The notes under the pieces were generated by a model. That model did no database searches, had not been told where the DNA came from, and was given only the letters and a program-made list of their open reading frames with translations. Shown here piece after piece: positions 25,875 through 33,186 of a stretch of 35,180 nt of DNA. This DNA is from Sphingomonadaceae bacterium (lineage in GTDB: Bacteria > Pseudomonadota > Alphaproteobacteria > Sphingomonadales > Sphingomonadaceae): positions 1-35,180 of the forward strand of contig JADZEQ010000007.1 of assembly GCA_020850455.1 (NCBI GenBank), read 5' to 3'. A program made the translations under genes and the position numbers. The number at the start of each line of letters is the position of its first letter. Position 1 is the first letter of the stretch.

Positions 25875-26798
25875 ATGGCGCGCGGTCGGCCCAAAACCCC
25901 CCTTCGCCTGCACGATGCCGATCAGGCGTTGATCGACCGGTTCGGGGAAATGCTCGCCGCTGATCGCGGGTCGAGCCCGCTCACCATCACTGCTTATGGT
26001 CGCGATTTGGCGCAGCTTGCCGACCATATTTTCCCCATGGCTTTGGGCGACGTGGCGGCAGATAATTTGCGCCAAGCATTGGCCGCAATGGCAGGGCTGG
26101 CTGCATCCACCCAGGCGCGCAAAATGGCTGCAATCGCAGGCTTTTTTGCTTTTTTGGAGGAGGAGGGGCTGCGCGATGATAATCCGGCGCTGGCGCTCGC
26201 GCGGCCGGTGCGGCAACGGCCCTTACCCCGCCTCCTCTCCCACGCAGACATTGCGGCCCTTTTCGCATATTTGGAGGAAAGGGCGGCGGCGGGTGCCGCC
26301 GATGATGTGCGGCTGTTGGCGCTGGTGGAGCTGCTCTATGGCTCGGGGCTGCGTGCCAGCGAATTGGTCAATTTACCGCGCCGTGCGTGGAGCGCGGAGC
26401 GCGCGTGGCTGATTGTGCGCGGCAAGGGGGACAAGGAACGCATGGTGCCGGTTTCCAACCGCGCGCGTGCGGCGGTACAGGAATGGGCAGCATTTGTGCC
26501 CACGACTTCCCCCTTCCTCTTTCCGGCAGGGAAGGGCGCATTGTCGCGTGTGCGGCTGTTTCAGCTGTTGCGGGCGGCAGCGGCAGCGGCGGGTCTCGAC
26601 CCCGCCAGCGTCAGCCCGCATGTACTGCGCCACGCCTTTGCCACCCATTTGCTGGAGGGGGGTACGGATTTGCGCAGTCTGCAAAGCCTGCTCGGCCATG
26701 CGGACATCGCGACGACCGAAATATATACCCATGTTGACAGCCGCCGCCTCGTCGATCTGGTAAACCAGCGCCATCCGCTGAGCAAATTGGCCAAATAG
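25875..26798 (+). CDS. Tyrosine recombinase XerD
   Basis: A 307-aa recombinase with the N-terminal SAM-like core-binding domain (about 20-105) and catalytic domain. Catalytic residues are visible: Arg160 (GSGLRASEL), Lys184 (RGKGDKER), His249 and Arg252 (HVLRHAFATHLL), His275 (LLGHADI) and Tyr284 (TEIYTHV). XerC/XerD resolve chromosome dimers at dif with FtsK. Size, housekeeping neighbours and lack of mobile genes argue against a phage integrase. Assignment as XerD rather than XerC rests on overall look and is moderate. Confidence 0.9.
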   Translation: MARGRPKTPLRLHDADQALIDRFGEMLAADRGSSPLTITAYGRDLAQLADHIFPMALGDVAADNLRQALAAMAGLAASTQARKMAAIAGFFAFLEEEGLRDDNPALALARPVRQRPLPRLLSHADIAALFAYLEERAAAGAADDVRLLALVELLYGSGLRASELVNLPRRAWSAERAWLIVRGKGDKERMVPVSNRARAAVQEWAAFVPTTSPFLFPAGKGALSRVRLFQLLRAAAAAAGLDPASVSPHVLRHAFATHLLEGGTDLRSLQSLLGHADIATTEIYTHVDSRRLVDLVNQRHPLSKLAK

Positions 26799-26856
26799 CG
26801 CGGGTGAAGCGCGACATTGACGGGCGGGCATCGCGCGCTTAGGCCACAGGGCAATT

Positions 26857-27804
26857 ATGATGCATTATCTCGAATTTGAACGACCGATCGCCGCACTGCG
26901 CGAACAAATTGATGGCCTGCGTAAAAGCGCGGACGAACAGGATATCGACGTTGCCGCCGAAGTCGATAAGCTGGAGGCAAAGGCGATTGCGCAATTGCGC
27001 GATATCTACGCCAAACTGACACCATGGCAAAAAACCATGGTGGCGCGCCACCCGGATCGGCCGCATTTCAACGCGCTGATTGCGGGCATTTTCGATGATT
27101 ATATGCCGCTCGCCGGGGATCGCGCCTTTGGCAATGATCAGGCAATTTTGGGCGGGCTGGCGCGGCTCGATGGGCGGCGCGTGGTCGTCATCGGCCATGA
27201 AAAGGGGCATGATACGCAAAGCCGCCTGCGCCATAATTTCGGCATGGGCAAGCCAGAGGGGTATCGCAAGGCGATCCGCCTGATGCAGCTTGCCGAACGC
27301 TTTGACCTGCCGGTGGTGACATTGGTTGATACATCGGGTGCCTTTCCGGGTGTGGAAGCGGAAGAGCGCGGACAAGCGGAGGCCATCGCGCGTTCAACCG
27401 AACAATGTCTGGCTTTGGGCGTGCCGATGGTCGCGGCGGTGGTCGGCGAAGGCGGCTCCGGCGGGGCGATTGCGCTTGCCGCAGCAGATCGGGTTTTGAT
27501 GTTCGAGCATGCGGTTTATGCAGTAATTTCGCCCGAAGGCTGCGCCTCCATATTGTGGCGGACCGGCGAAAAGGCTGCCGATGCCGCCGCTGCCATGCGG
27601 GTAACTGCACAGGATTTGGCGGCGCTCGGCGTGATTGACACAATCGTTGCCGAACCGCTTGGCGGCGCACATCGTGACCCGGTGGCGGCGATGGCGTCAC
27701 TCAAAGCGGCGATTCTGGGCGCGCTCGATGCCATTGGTGATGTGCGCGGGGACGCATTGCGCGCCAGCCGCGAAGAAAAATTCCTTGCTATAGGCCGTAT
27801 TTAG
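26857..27804 (+). CDS. Acetyl-CoA carboxylase carboxyltransferase subunit alpha
   Basis: This 315-aa protein is AccA, half of the carboxyltransferase that moves CO2 from biotin to acetyl-CoA to make malonyl-CoA for fatty acids. Recognisable parts are the N-terminal YLEFERPIAALREQID, GHEKGHDTQSRLRHNFGM, and the active-site loops GGSGGAIALAAADRV and SPEGCASILWR. Two adjacent ATGs (26857, 26860) are possible; AGGG lies 6-9 nt upstream. It is separated from xerD by 58 bp and probably has its own promoter. Confidence 0.97.
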   Translation: MMHYLEFERPIAALREQIDGLRKSADEQDIDVAAEVDKLEAKAIAQLRDIYAKLTPWQKTMVARHPDRPHFNALIAGIFDDYMPLAGDRAFGNDQAILGGLARLDGRRVVVIGHEKGHDTQSRLRHNFGMGKPEGYRKAIRLMQLAERFDLPVVTLVDTSGAFPGVEAEERGQAEAIARSTEQCLALGVPMVAAVVGEGGSGGAIALAAADRVLMFEHAVYAVISPEGCASILWRTGEKAADAAAAMRVTAQDLAALGVIDTIVAEPLGGAHRDPVAAMASLKAAILGALDAIGDVRGDALRASREEKFLAIGRI

Positions 27805-27849
27805 CCGCGAAATTGACCATGGGCTTTGACCCTGTGGGCGGATGTGCAT

Positions 27850-27887
27850 ATCCTCCCGCAGCGGATGGAGCTTTCGTAAGGGAGGAT
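27850..27887 (+). promoter_or_regulatory. Hairpin sequestering the M48 gene ribosome binding site
   Basis: ATCCTCCC at 27850-27857 is perfectly complementary to GGGAGGAT at 27880-27887, leaving a 22-nt loop. The right arm contains the GGGAGG Shine-Dalgarno of the M48 gene (ATG 27893). If the arms pair in mRNA, ribosome entry would be blocked, so the leader could act as an RNA thermometer or switch. Transcript start and regulation are not known. Confidence 0.5.
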
Positions 27888-27892
27888 GACGG

Positions 27893-29416
27893 ATGACGGC
27901 GCATAAGAAAATATCGGCCTTACCGTTGGCGCTGGCCCTGACTGCAGCCCTAACCGGCGCGGCAGCGGGCGAAGCGCGCACTCGTCGCCCCGCGCGGCCA
28001 GCAACGCCAGCGGCGGTACAACCCTTTTCCGATGCCGAACGACAACAGGGGGCAGAGGCGCACCAACAGATTATGCGCGAATTTGGCGACGCCTATACCG
28101 GTGCGCAAGCTGCCTATGTGCGCAATGTCGGGCAGAATATTGCGGTGCAGAGCGGGCTGTCGAGCGCGCGCACCGATTTTACCGTCACCTTGCTTAATTC
28201 GCCGGTCAATAACGCTTTCGCGCTGCCCGGCGGTTATATTTATACTACCCGTCAATTGCTGGCGCTGATGAATAATGAAGCGGAACTAGCGGGCGTTCTG
28301 GGGCATGAGGTGGGCCACACCGCCGCGCGCCACGCGCGACAGCGTGCAAATCGTTCGCGGCGCAACGCCATTTTGGGCGTACTGGCGACCGTATTGGGCG
28401 GCGCGATCGGTGACAATGGCGGGCTGCTGGGCGGGCTTGGCGGCTTTTTGCAGAATAATGCGATGCAGGCGGCGCAATTGGCGACGCTCAGCTTTTCGCG
28501 CAGTCAGGAAACGGAGGCGGACGATCTGGGCATCCGTTATCTGGCCGGTGCCGGCTATGATCCGGCGGCACTGTCGAGCGTGCTCGCCAGCCTAGCGGCG
28601 CAAAATGCGCTCGACGTGCAGGCATCGGGCCAAAGTGCACGCGCGATTCCCGAATGGGCGAGCACCCACCCTGACCCCGCGAGTCGGGTCCGCCGGGCGC
28701 TGACGGTGGCGCAAAATCTGCACATCACCAATGGCCGGACCAATCGTGATGGGTTCATGACGGCGGTAAATGGCGTGCTTTATGGCGATGACCCGCACCA
28801 AGGGGTCGTCGAGGGACGCGATTTCCTGCACCCGGACTTGCGGCTGCGCTTTAGCGTGCCCACCGGCTATGCGATGCAGAATGGCACGACGCAGGTGGCA
28901 ATTTCGGGGCAGGGTGGTCAGGCGATATTCACCACACTTGCCTATTCGGGGGATCGAACGGATTATCTTCGCCGTGCCTTTGCAGCAGTTGCGGGGGAAA
29001 ATGCGCGCATCCAGCCCGGCGAAATGCGCGAAACCAGCGTCAACGGCATCCCTGCCTTTTATGCGACGGCGCGGGTAAACTCGGGGCAGCAGGTCGTCGA
29101 CCTTACTATTTTTGCCTATGCCTTTTCGGCTAATCAGGCGTTTCATTTCGCCGCCATCGCGCCCGCCGGGCGCACCAGCCAATGGGATGCGATGTTTGGC
29201 AGCGTCCGTCGGTTGAATGCTAGTGAGGCGGCGGCCATCCGCCCACGGCGCATCAGCGTCGTTAGTGTACGGCGCGGCGATACCGTCGCCAGCCTGTCGG
29301 GACGCATGGCCTATCCCACGCTACGCGAAGAAAGATTCCGGGTGCTGAATGCCTTGGCGGCGGGCAGTGCGCTCAGTGTCGGGCAACGGGTCAAAATCGT
29401 CACCTACGCCAACTGA
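27893..29416 (+). CDS. M48 family periplasmic metalloprotease with LysM-like tail
   Basis: A 507-aa protein with a signal peptide (about 1-26). The zinc motif HEVGH is at 138-142, and the third ligand Glu is in SQETEADDLG about 60 residues later, as in BepA/Oma1-like M48 proteases. The C-terminal about 50 residues (VVSVRRGDTVASLSG) resemble LysM, suggesting peptidoglycan attachment. These enzymes degrade misfolded outer-membrane proteins. The ATG at 27893 has GGAGG about 7 nt upstream, inside a potential hairpin. A Rho-independent terminator follows. Confidence 0.93.
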   Translation: MTAHKKISALPLALALTAALTGAAAGEARTRRPARPATPAAVQPFSDAERQQGAEAHQQIMREFGDAYTGAQAAYVRNVGQNIAVQSGLSSARTDFTVTLLNSPVNNAFALPGGYIYTTRQLLALMNNEAELAGVLGHEVGHTAARHARQRANRSRRNAILGVLATVLGGAIGDNGGLLGGLGGFLQNNAMQAAQLATLSFSRSQETEADDLGIRYLAGAGYDPAALSSVLASLAAQNALDVQASGQSARAIPEWASTHPDPASRVRRALTVAQNLHITNGRTNRDGFMTAVNGVLYGDDPHQGVVEGRDFLHPDLRLRFSVPTGYAMQNGTTQVAISGQGGQAIFTTLAYSGDRTDYLRRAFAAVAGENARIQPGEMRETSVNGIPAFYATARVNSGQQVVDLTIFAYAFSANQAFHFAAIAPAGRTSQWDAMFGSVRRLNASEAAAIRPRRISVVSVRRGDTVASLSGRMAYPTLREERFRVLNALAAGSALSVGQRVKIVTYAN

Positions 29417-29435
29417 TCCTCACAACGGACGGCAA

Positions 29436-29470
29436 AAAGGGCAGGAACCTTGGTGGTTCCCGCCCTTTCT
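29436..29470 (+). terminator. Rho-independent terminator after the M48 gene
   Basis: A 14-bp stem (29436-29449 with 29455-29468) with a 5-nt loop (TTGGT) and one A-C mismatch is followed by a CTTTCTGTCT tract. It lies 20 nt after the M48 stop and may also stop the convergent pilin transcript. Confidence 0.85.
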
Positions 29471-29516
29471 GTCTCTTTCCGCTTCGCCCGTGGGCGATGC
29501 GCTTTAAGCCTGTGGC

Positions 29517-29675
29517 TTAGAGCTGCGCAGCGGCGTTGTTGAACGTGCCACGCACGCCGGTGCCAACAGCCTGGAAAGCGGCGATGCCGGCGACGGCGAT
29601 CAGAGCAGCGATCAGACCATATTCAATGGCGGTCGCGCCCTTGCTGTTGCGGATCAGTTTCACGAACTTCGACAT
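29517..29675 (-). CDS. Flp/Fap pilin component (52 aa), copy 1
   Basis: This 52-residue prepilin has the type IVb processing site NSKG-ATAIEYGL: cleavage after Gly13 with Glu and Tyr at +5/+6, then a hydrophobic helix. It is the typical size of the Flp pilin that builds Tad adhesive pili. The ATG at 29675 has AGGAG about 9 nt upstream. The tad export genes are not in the window, so the two pilin genes are separated from their machinery. A GANTC site (29690-29694) lies in the leader. Confidence 0.92.
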   Translation of the reverse strand: MSKFVKLIRNSKGATAIEYGLIAALIAVAGIAAFQAVGTGVRGTFNNAAAQL

Positions 29676-29773
29676 AATCTTTACTCCTGGACTCAAGCTC
29701 ACATTTACCCGGCTGGTTTGGCCATGGGCCGTTCCAGCAACATCGGGTCTAGGGCCAAGAAGTTGACGACTGG

Positions 29774-29789
29774 TTAAAATCGACGTTAA
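29774..29789 (-). promoter_or_regulatory. TTAA pair upstream of pilin copy 1
   Basis: On the minus strand TTTAAC-N6-TTTAAC is a direct repeat about 100 bp before the pilin start. Both TTAA half-sites are perfect but the spacer is 8 bp, not the 7 bp of the CtrA consensus, so CtrA binding is doubtful. It could be a weak or variant site. Confidence 0.25.
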
Positions 29790-29837
29790 AAAATTGACAC
29801 AATCACGGCCAATTTCATGCGACATATACGCATAGAA

Positions 29838-29864
29838 AAAGCGCCCGGAATGTCCGGACGCTTT
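29838..29864 (-). terminator. Rho-independent terminator after pilin copy 2
   Basis: A 12-bp stem (29838-29849 with 29853-29864) with one G-U pair and a 3-nt loop; on the minus strand it is followed by TTTTTCTA. It lies 28 nt past the pilin copy 2 stop, so copy 2 is transcribed separately from copy 1. Confidence 0.88.
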
Positions 29865-29892
29865 CCGTTGTAACAGCGACCAATTGCCGAAC

Positions 29893-30066
29893 TTACAAAT
29901 TGTCGCGTGCAGCGTCGGCTGTATTATTCCACATGGAAATTGCATTTGTAGCGAATAGTTGAATCGCCGTCGCTGCAGCCAGCGCGATCAGCGCGGCAAT
30001 CAAGCCATATTCAATCGCCGTCGCCCCACGGACGTTCCGGCGCAATTTCGCCCAAATCCATCGCAT
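29893..30066 (-). CDS. Flp/Fap pilin component (57 aa), copy 2
   Basis: A 57-residue type IVb prepilin with the processing site NVRG-ATAIEYGLIAALIAL and a hydrophobic helix. It differs from copy 1 by a longer basic leader (MRWIWAKLRR) and a C-terminus ending TADAARDNL. The shared ATAIEYGLIAALIA block indicates an old duplication. The ATG at 30066 has an AGGGTGATAGAG leader. It has its own terminator, and a CtrA-like site lies about 60-75 bp upstream. Confidence 0.92.
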   Translation of the reverse strand: MRWIWAKLRRNVRGATAIEYGLIAALIALAAATAIQLFATNAISMWNNTADAARDNL

Positions 30067-30125
30067 CTCTATCACCCTGGTCAGTGGGTTATGCATTCCT
30101 GCATTGGGGGCTATGCGCGTAATAT

Positions 30126-30141
30126 GTTAACAAATTCTTAT
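30126..30141 (-). promoter_or_regulatory. CtrA-like box upstream of pilin copy 2
   Basis: Read on the minus strand, ATAA-N7-TTAAC matches TTAA-N7-TTAAC at 8 of 9 positions. It lies about 60-75 bp before the pilin start, in the divergent region with mutT. In Caulobacter the pilin gene pilA is CtrA-activated, so control by the ctrA gene of this window is plausible. Confidence 0.4.
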
Positions 30142-30161
30142 AGCCGATCAGGGGTGCTGCC

Positions 30162-30566
30162 ATGCAGATCGTTGTTGCCGTAGCGTTAATCGACGGGCGT
30201 CGCATTTTGGTGCAGCAGCGAGAGGCGCATGGCCATTATGGCGGGCTGTGGGAATTTCCGGGCGGCAAGCAGGAAGTGGGGGAGGGGCTGGTTGATGCCC
30301 TGCTGCGCGAAATAAGGGAGGAGTTGACGCTTGATGTGGCGGCGGAGGCGTTATTTCCCATTGCCTTTTCGAGCGGGGAAAGCGCGCGGGGTGAAATACT
30401 CCTCCTCCTATATGCGGCGCGCCACTGGCAGGGGGAGGCGCAGCCACTCTCCGCTGCTGCCTTGCAATGGGTAGATGTGGATATGCTCCCCGGTCTTGCC
30501 ATGCCGCCGCTCGACCTGCCGTTGATTGTCCCGCTACAGCGATTTGTCGAAAATATTGGGTCTTAG
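30162..30566 (+). CDS. 8-oxo-dGTP diphosphatase MutT
   Basis: This 134-aa Nudix hydrolase carries the Nudix box at 35-57: Gly35, Glu41, Arg49-Glu50 and Glu53-Glu54. The usual Gly near position 56 is Thr. It is the common MutT size; MutT removes 8-oxo-dGTP and so prevents A-to-C transversions. The ATG has AGGGG 8 nt upstream. Its last 33 bp overlap the 3' end of the convergent methyltransferase gene. Other Nudix functions cannot be excluded. Confidence 0.85.
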   Translation: MQIVVAVALIDGRRILVQQREAHGHYGGLWEFPGGKQEVGEGLVDALLREIREELTLDVAAEALFPIAFSSGESARGEILLLLYAARHWQGEAQPLSAAALQWVDVDMLPGLAMPPLDLPLIVPLQRFVENIGS

Positions 30567-31325
30567 CGCACGCGCCTCTTGCGGTTGGTCGGGATGCGGG
30601 GCCCATGCGGTGAAGAGCAGCAACCGCGCATCGACGCTGGCGCGTGGCGCGCCGTCGCTACCCGGTGTCGCATCGGCCAAGAATGCCTGCTCTGATCGTT
30701 GCCATTGGGCACGGCTTATGGGGTGTACTGCCCCGCTGAGGACATTGGTGAGCGCCGCATCCCGCAAGTCGGCAACCAGTGCAGTCAGGCTGGTGTACCG
30801 CCATGTCAGCCGCTCGACATCGGTAACCACGAGCCGCAGCCCGATTTTGTGCAGCAGGTCGCCGATGGCGGCGAGGCTGATTTGCGGGTGCATCCGCGCG
30901 ATGATATTTGGCGCGTCACCTGCCTGCAAGGCGCGGCGCAGCGCGGTAAAGCTGCCATCGCCAAACAGCGCGCCCACCAAAACACCGTCTGGCCTGAGCG
31001 CGATACGCGCCCGCAACAGTGCGTCGGGCACATCCCCCTCTCCTTCCAGCCCCAACGGCCAGAGGAGTAGGTCATAGCTTTCAGGTTCGACGTCGATTGC
31101 GCGGTGTGGCGGCCAGACATCTATCTGGTCGGCATGGTCGGCAAGCATCGCGGCGAGCGGGCCCAAGCCGTCGCCGACGAGCAGCGCGCGGCCAAAATGG
31201 CGCGGCACATCTGCCACCCGTTCGATCAGATATTCGGCGACCTGCTGCGCAAAATAGCCGCCTCGCCCCGCCGCGCGGGCAAAGCGCAGCGCGCGTCGCC
31301 GTTGGTCGAAAATCTCACCCGCCAT
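30534..31325 (-). CDS. SAM-dependent methyltransferase, NDUFAF5/BioC-like
   Basis: A 263-aa protein with an N-terminal FDQRRRALRFARAA segment, a degenerate SAM-binding motif (ALLVGDGLGPLA), and the C-terminal pattern HPQISLAAIGDLLHKIG and RLTWRYTSLTALVADLRD, characteristic of the NDUFAF5 (C20orf7) family. NDUFAF5 hydroxylates an arginine during complex I assembly; bacterial functions are not settled. The adjacent divergent comF is a common alphaproteobacterial neighbour. The two ATGs are 60 bp apart. It overlaps mutT at its 3' end. Confidence 0.85.
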   Translation of the reverse strand: MAGEIFDQRRRALRFARAAGRGGYFAQQVAEYLIERVADVPRHFGRALLVGDGLGPLAAMLADHADQIDVWPPHRAIDVEPESYDLLLWPLGLEGEGDVPDALLRARIALRPDGVLVGALFGDGSFTALRRALQAGDAPNIIARMHPQISLAAIGDLLHKIGLRLVVTDVERLTWRYTSLTALVADLRDAALTNVLSGAVHPISRAQWQRSEQAFLADATPGSDGAPRASVDARLLLFTAWAPHPDQPQEARALRPNIFDKSL

Positions 31326-31384
31326 GCCCCCTTGTGCCGCCGCACCGCCCGGCGCACAAGTCGCCTTGGGGGACAGGGCAGCTT

Positions 31385-32185
31385 ATGGGCGATGGCGCGG
31401 CACAGATCGGCTGGCGGGCAGAGGCGGCGGAGGCAAAGCAAATCCTGTGGCGCTGGCTGCGCCCCATTATCGATGCCGTCTTGCCGCCCCGCTGCCTCGC
31501 CTGCGGGGCGATGGTGCAGGATGATGGCGGTTTTTGCGCACCCTGTTGGCAGCAACGGCATTTCCTGCGCCCGCCTGCCTGCGCCTGCTGCGCCATGCCT
31601 TTTGCCCAGCCGCAGGGTGACGGCGCGCTGTGCGCCGCCTGTATCGCCGACCCACCACCCTTTGCCCGTGCGGGCGCCCTAATCGCATATGATGCGGCGA
31701 TTGGCGCCATCATCCTGCGCCTCAAATATGGACGACGCGTCGGGCTAGCGCGGTCAATGGCACATATGCTGACCGCCCCGGCGCGCGAATTGCTGGGTAG
31801 GGACGCCGACGATGCGTTGGTGCTGGCGGTGCCGCTCGACCGTTGGCGCTTGTGGCGGCGCGGCTTTAACCAAAGCGTTTTGATCGCCCGACCGTTGGCG
31901 CGGGCGCTGGGCTTGCCGCTCTACCTCGACGCGCTTGTGCGGGTGCGCGCTACGGGTTCAATGCGCGGGCTGGGTCGCCGCGCACGGCTACGTCGGGTGC
32001 AGGGCGCGTTTGTGGTGCCGCCACAGCACCGCAAAGATATCGCAGGGCGCAATATCCTGCTTGTAGATGATGTGATGACCACCGGCGCGACGCTCAGCGC
32101 CTGCGCGCGTGCGCTCCGCCGCGCTGGTGCCGAGCGCGTCTATGTGCTTGCATTTGCGCGCGTGGTGGAGGTGGGCGGCCATTGA
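31385..32185 (+). CDS. ComF family phosphoribosyltransferase-like protein
   Basis: This 266-aa protein has an N-terminal zinc-ribbon with paired cysteines (CLACG, CAPCW, CACC, CAAC) and a C-terminal phosphoribosyltransferase fold with ILLVDDVMTTGATLSACARAL. ComF helps single-stranded DNA uptake in competent bacteria; in others it may act in DNA repair. The frame extends upstream, but ATG 31385 has a good AGGG site and gives the normal ComF start. It is 31 nt before grxC. Confidence 0.92.
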   Translation: MGDGAAQIGWRAEAAEAKQILWRWLRPIIDAVLPPRCLACGAMVQDDGGFCAPCWQQRHFLRPPACACCAMPFAQPQGDGALCAACIADPPPFARAGALIAYDAAIGAIILRLKYGRRVGLARSMAHMLTAPARELLGRDADDALVLAVPLDRWRLWRRGFNQSVLIARPLARALGLPLYLDALVRVRATGSMRGLGRRARLRRVQGAFVVPPQHRKDIAGRNILLVDDVMTTGATLSACARALRRAGAERVYVLAFARVVEVGGH

Positions 32186-32216
32186 CTTCGCGCGCGCGCC
32201 TTCCGATATGCGGTCA

Positions 32217-32474
32217 ATGGCGCGCGTAGAAATATATACCAAGGATTATTGCCCCTATTGCCGCCGCGCACTGGCTTTGCTCGCGGCAAAGGGCGTGGAC
32301 CCCATGAATTATGAGATTTCGATGGGTGGCCCGCGCCGTGCGGAAATGATCGAACGTGCGCATGGCGGCACCACTGTGCCGCAAATTTTCATCGATGGCG
32401 TCCATGTCGGCGGCTGTGACGATTTGATGGCGCTCGACGCTGCAGGGCGGCTCGACGGGCTGCTCGCCGCATGA
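32217..32474 (+). CDS. Glutaredoxin 3
   Basis: An 85-aa glutaredoxin with the active site CPYC at residues 12-15, and the glutathione-binding TVPQIFIDG and GGCDDL motifs. It reduces disulfides and glutathione mixed disulfides using glutathione from GshB. ATG 32217 gives the typical N-terminus (MARVEIYTKDYC); ATG 32208 is also in frame. It overlaps DUF1178 by 4 bp (ATGA). The comF-grxC-DUF1178 order is typical, but the nitrilase gene often found between the last two is absent. Confidence 0.95.
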   Translation: MARVEIYTKDYCPYCRRALALLAAKGVDPMNYEISMGGPRRAEMIERAHGGTTVPQIFIDGVHVGGCDDLMALDAAGRLDGLLAA

Positions 32475-32926
32475 TCAGCTTTGATCTGCGCTGCGCGCTC
32501 GACCATGTGTTTGAGGGCTGGTTTCGTTCGAGTGAGGACTTTGCGGCACAACAGGCAGGCGGGCTCATCGCCTGCCCGATTTGCGGCAATGATGCGGTGC
32601 GCAAGGCGGTGATGGCACCGCAGGTTGCGGCCAAGGGTAATGCGGTGCGTTCGGTAAAGGCCCCGACACTGCCGCCCGAAGCCATGGCGTTGATCGGCAA
32701 AATTGCCGCGATGCAGGCAGAGGCACTGCCGCACAGCCGCTGGGTGGGGGGTGATTTTGCGACCGAAGCACGCGCGCTCCATGCGGCGGGGGATGATACG
32801 GCATCCCCATCGGCAAGCGTCATTCACGGACAGGCGAGCGCCGATGATGTCGCCGCGCTCCACGCCGATGGTATAAATGTCATGCCGTTGCTGGTGCCCT
32901 TTGTTCCGCCGGACGCGCAAAATTAA
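32471..32926 (+). CDS. DUF1178 family protein
   Basis: This 151-aa protein begins ISFDLRCALDHVFEGWFRS and has a CPICG motif near residue 36, the features of DUF1178. The Cys and His residues suggest a small zinc-ribbon. Function is unknown; it is conserved in alphaproteobacteria near glutaredoxin and comF. The start overlaps the grxC stop (ATGA), indicating translational coupling. Confidence 0.92.
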   Translation: MISFDLRCALDHVFEGWFRSSEDFAAQQAGGLIACPICGNDAVRKAVMAPQVAAKGNAVRSVKAPTLPPEAMALIGKIAAMQAEALPHSRWVGGDFATEARALHAAGDDTASPSASVIHGQASADDVAALHADGINVMPLLVPFVPPDAQN

Positions 32927-32985
32927 ATGTGACGGGGCGCGCCTGATATTGCCGCGCGTCACGCGCCGCTTTATGCGCGAACACC

Positions 32986-32998
32986 GACCATATTGGTC
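32986..32998. promoter_or_regulatory. 13-bp palindrome just upstream of tRNA-Arg
   Basis: GACCA-TAT-TGGTC is perfectly symmetrical and ends 3 nt before the mature 5' end of tRNA-Arg. It could fold in the precursor leader or lie at the transcription start. No clear -35/-10 pair was identified. Confidence 0.3.
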
Positions 32999-33001
32999 AG
33001 C

Positions 33002-33078
33002 GCGCCCGTAGCTCAGCAGGATAGAGCATCAGATTCCTAATCTGGGGGCCGTGGGTTCGAATCCCGCCGGGCGCACCA
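33002..33078 (+). tRNA. tRNA-Arg (anticodon CCT)
   Basis: A complete 77-nt tRNA. The acceptor stem is GCGCCCG (33002-33008) paired with CGGGCGC (33068-33074), then A and encoded CCA. The D-arm is TAGCTCAGCAGGATAGAGCA and the T-loop has TTCGAAT. The anticodon loop TTCCTAA places CCT at the anticodon, reading the AGG arginine codon. Confidence 0.97.
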
Positions 33079-33168
33079 ATTTTCCGGGCGATAGCGAAGG
33101 GGCGCCATCGCCACGTTGCGCTTGCATCGCCAACAGCCGTGTCCCTGTGGGGCATTTGCTCGGCAAAG

Positions 33169-33185
33169 TGCCGAGTTGCCGCGCC
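33169..33185 (-). terminator. Possible hairpin terminator after uppP
   Basis: CTCGGC-AAAGT-GCCGAG is a perfect 6-bp stem right after the uppP stop. There is no T-tract after it on the minus strand, so it is a weak terminator at best, or a processing/stability hairpin. Confidence 0.3.
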
Positions 33186-33186
33186 T

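Noticed and set aside
25875..26798. Tyrosine recombinase as sign of an integrated element
   Set aside because: Sequence and context fit housekeeping XerD; no attachment repeats or mobile genes are nearby.
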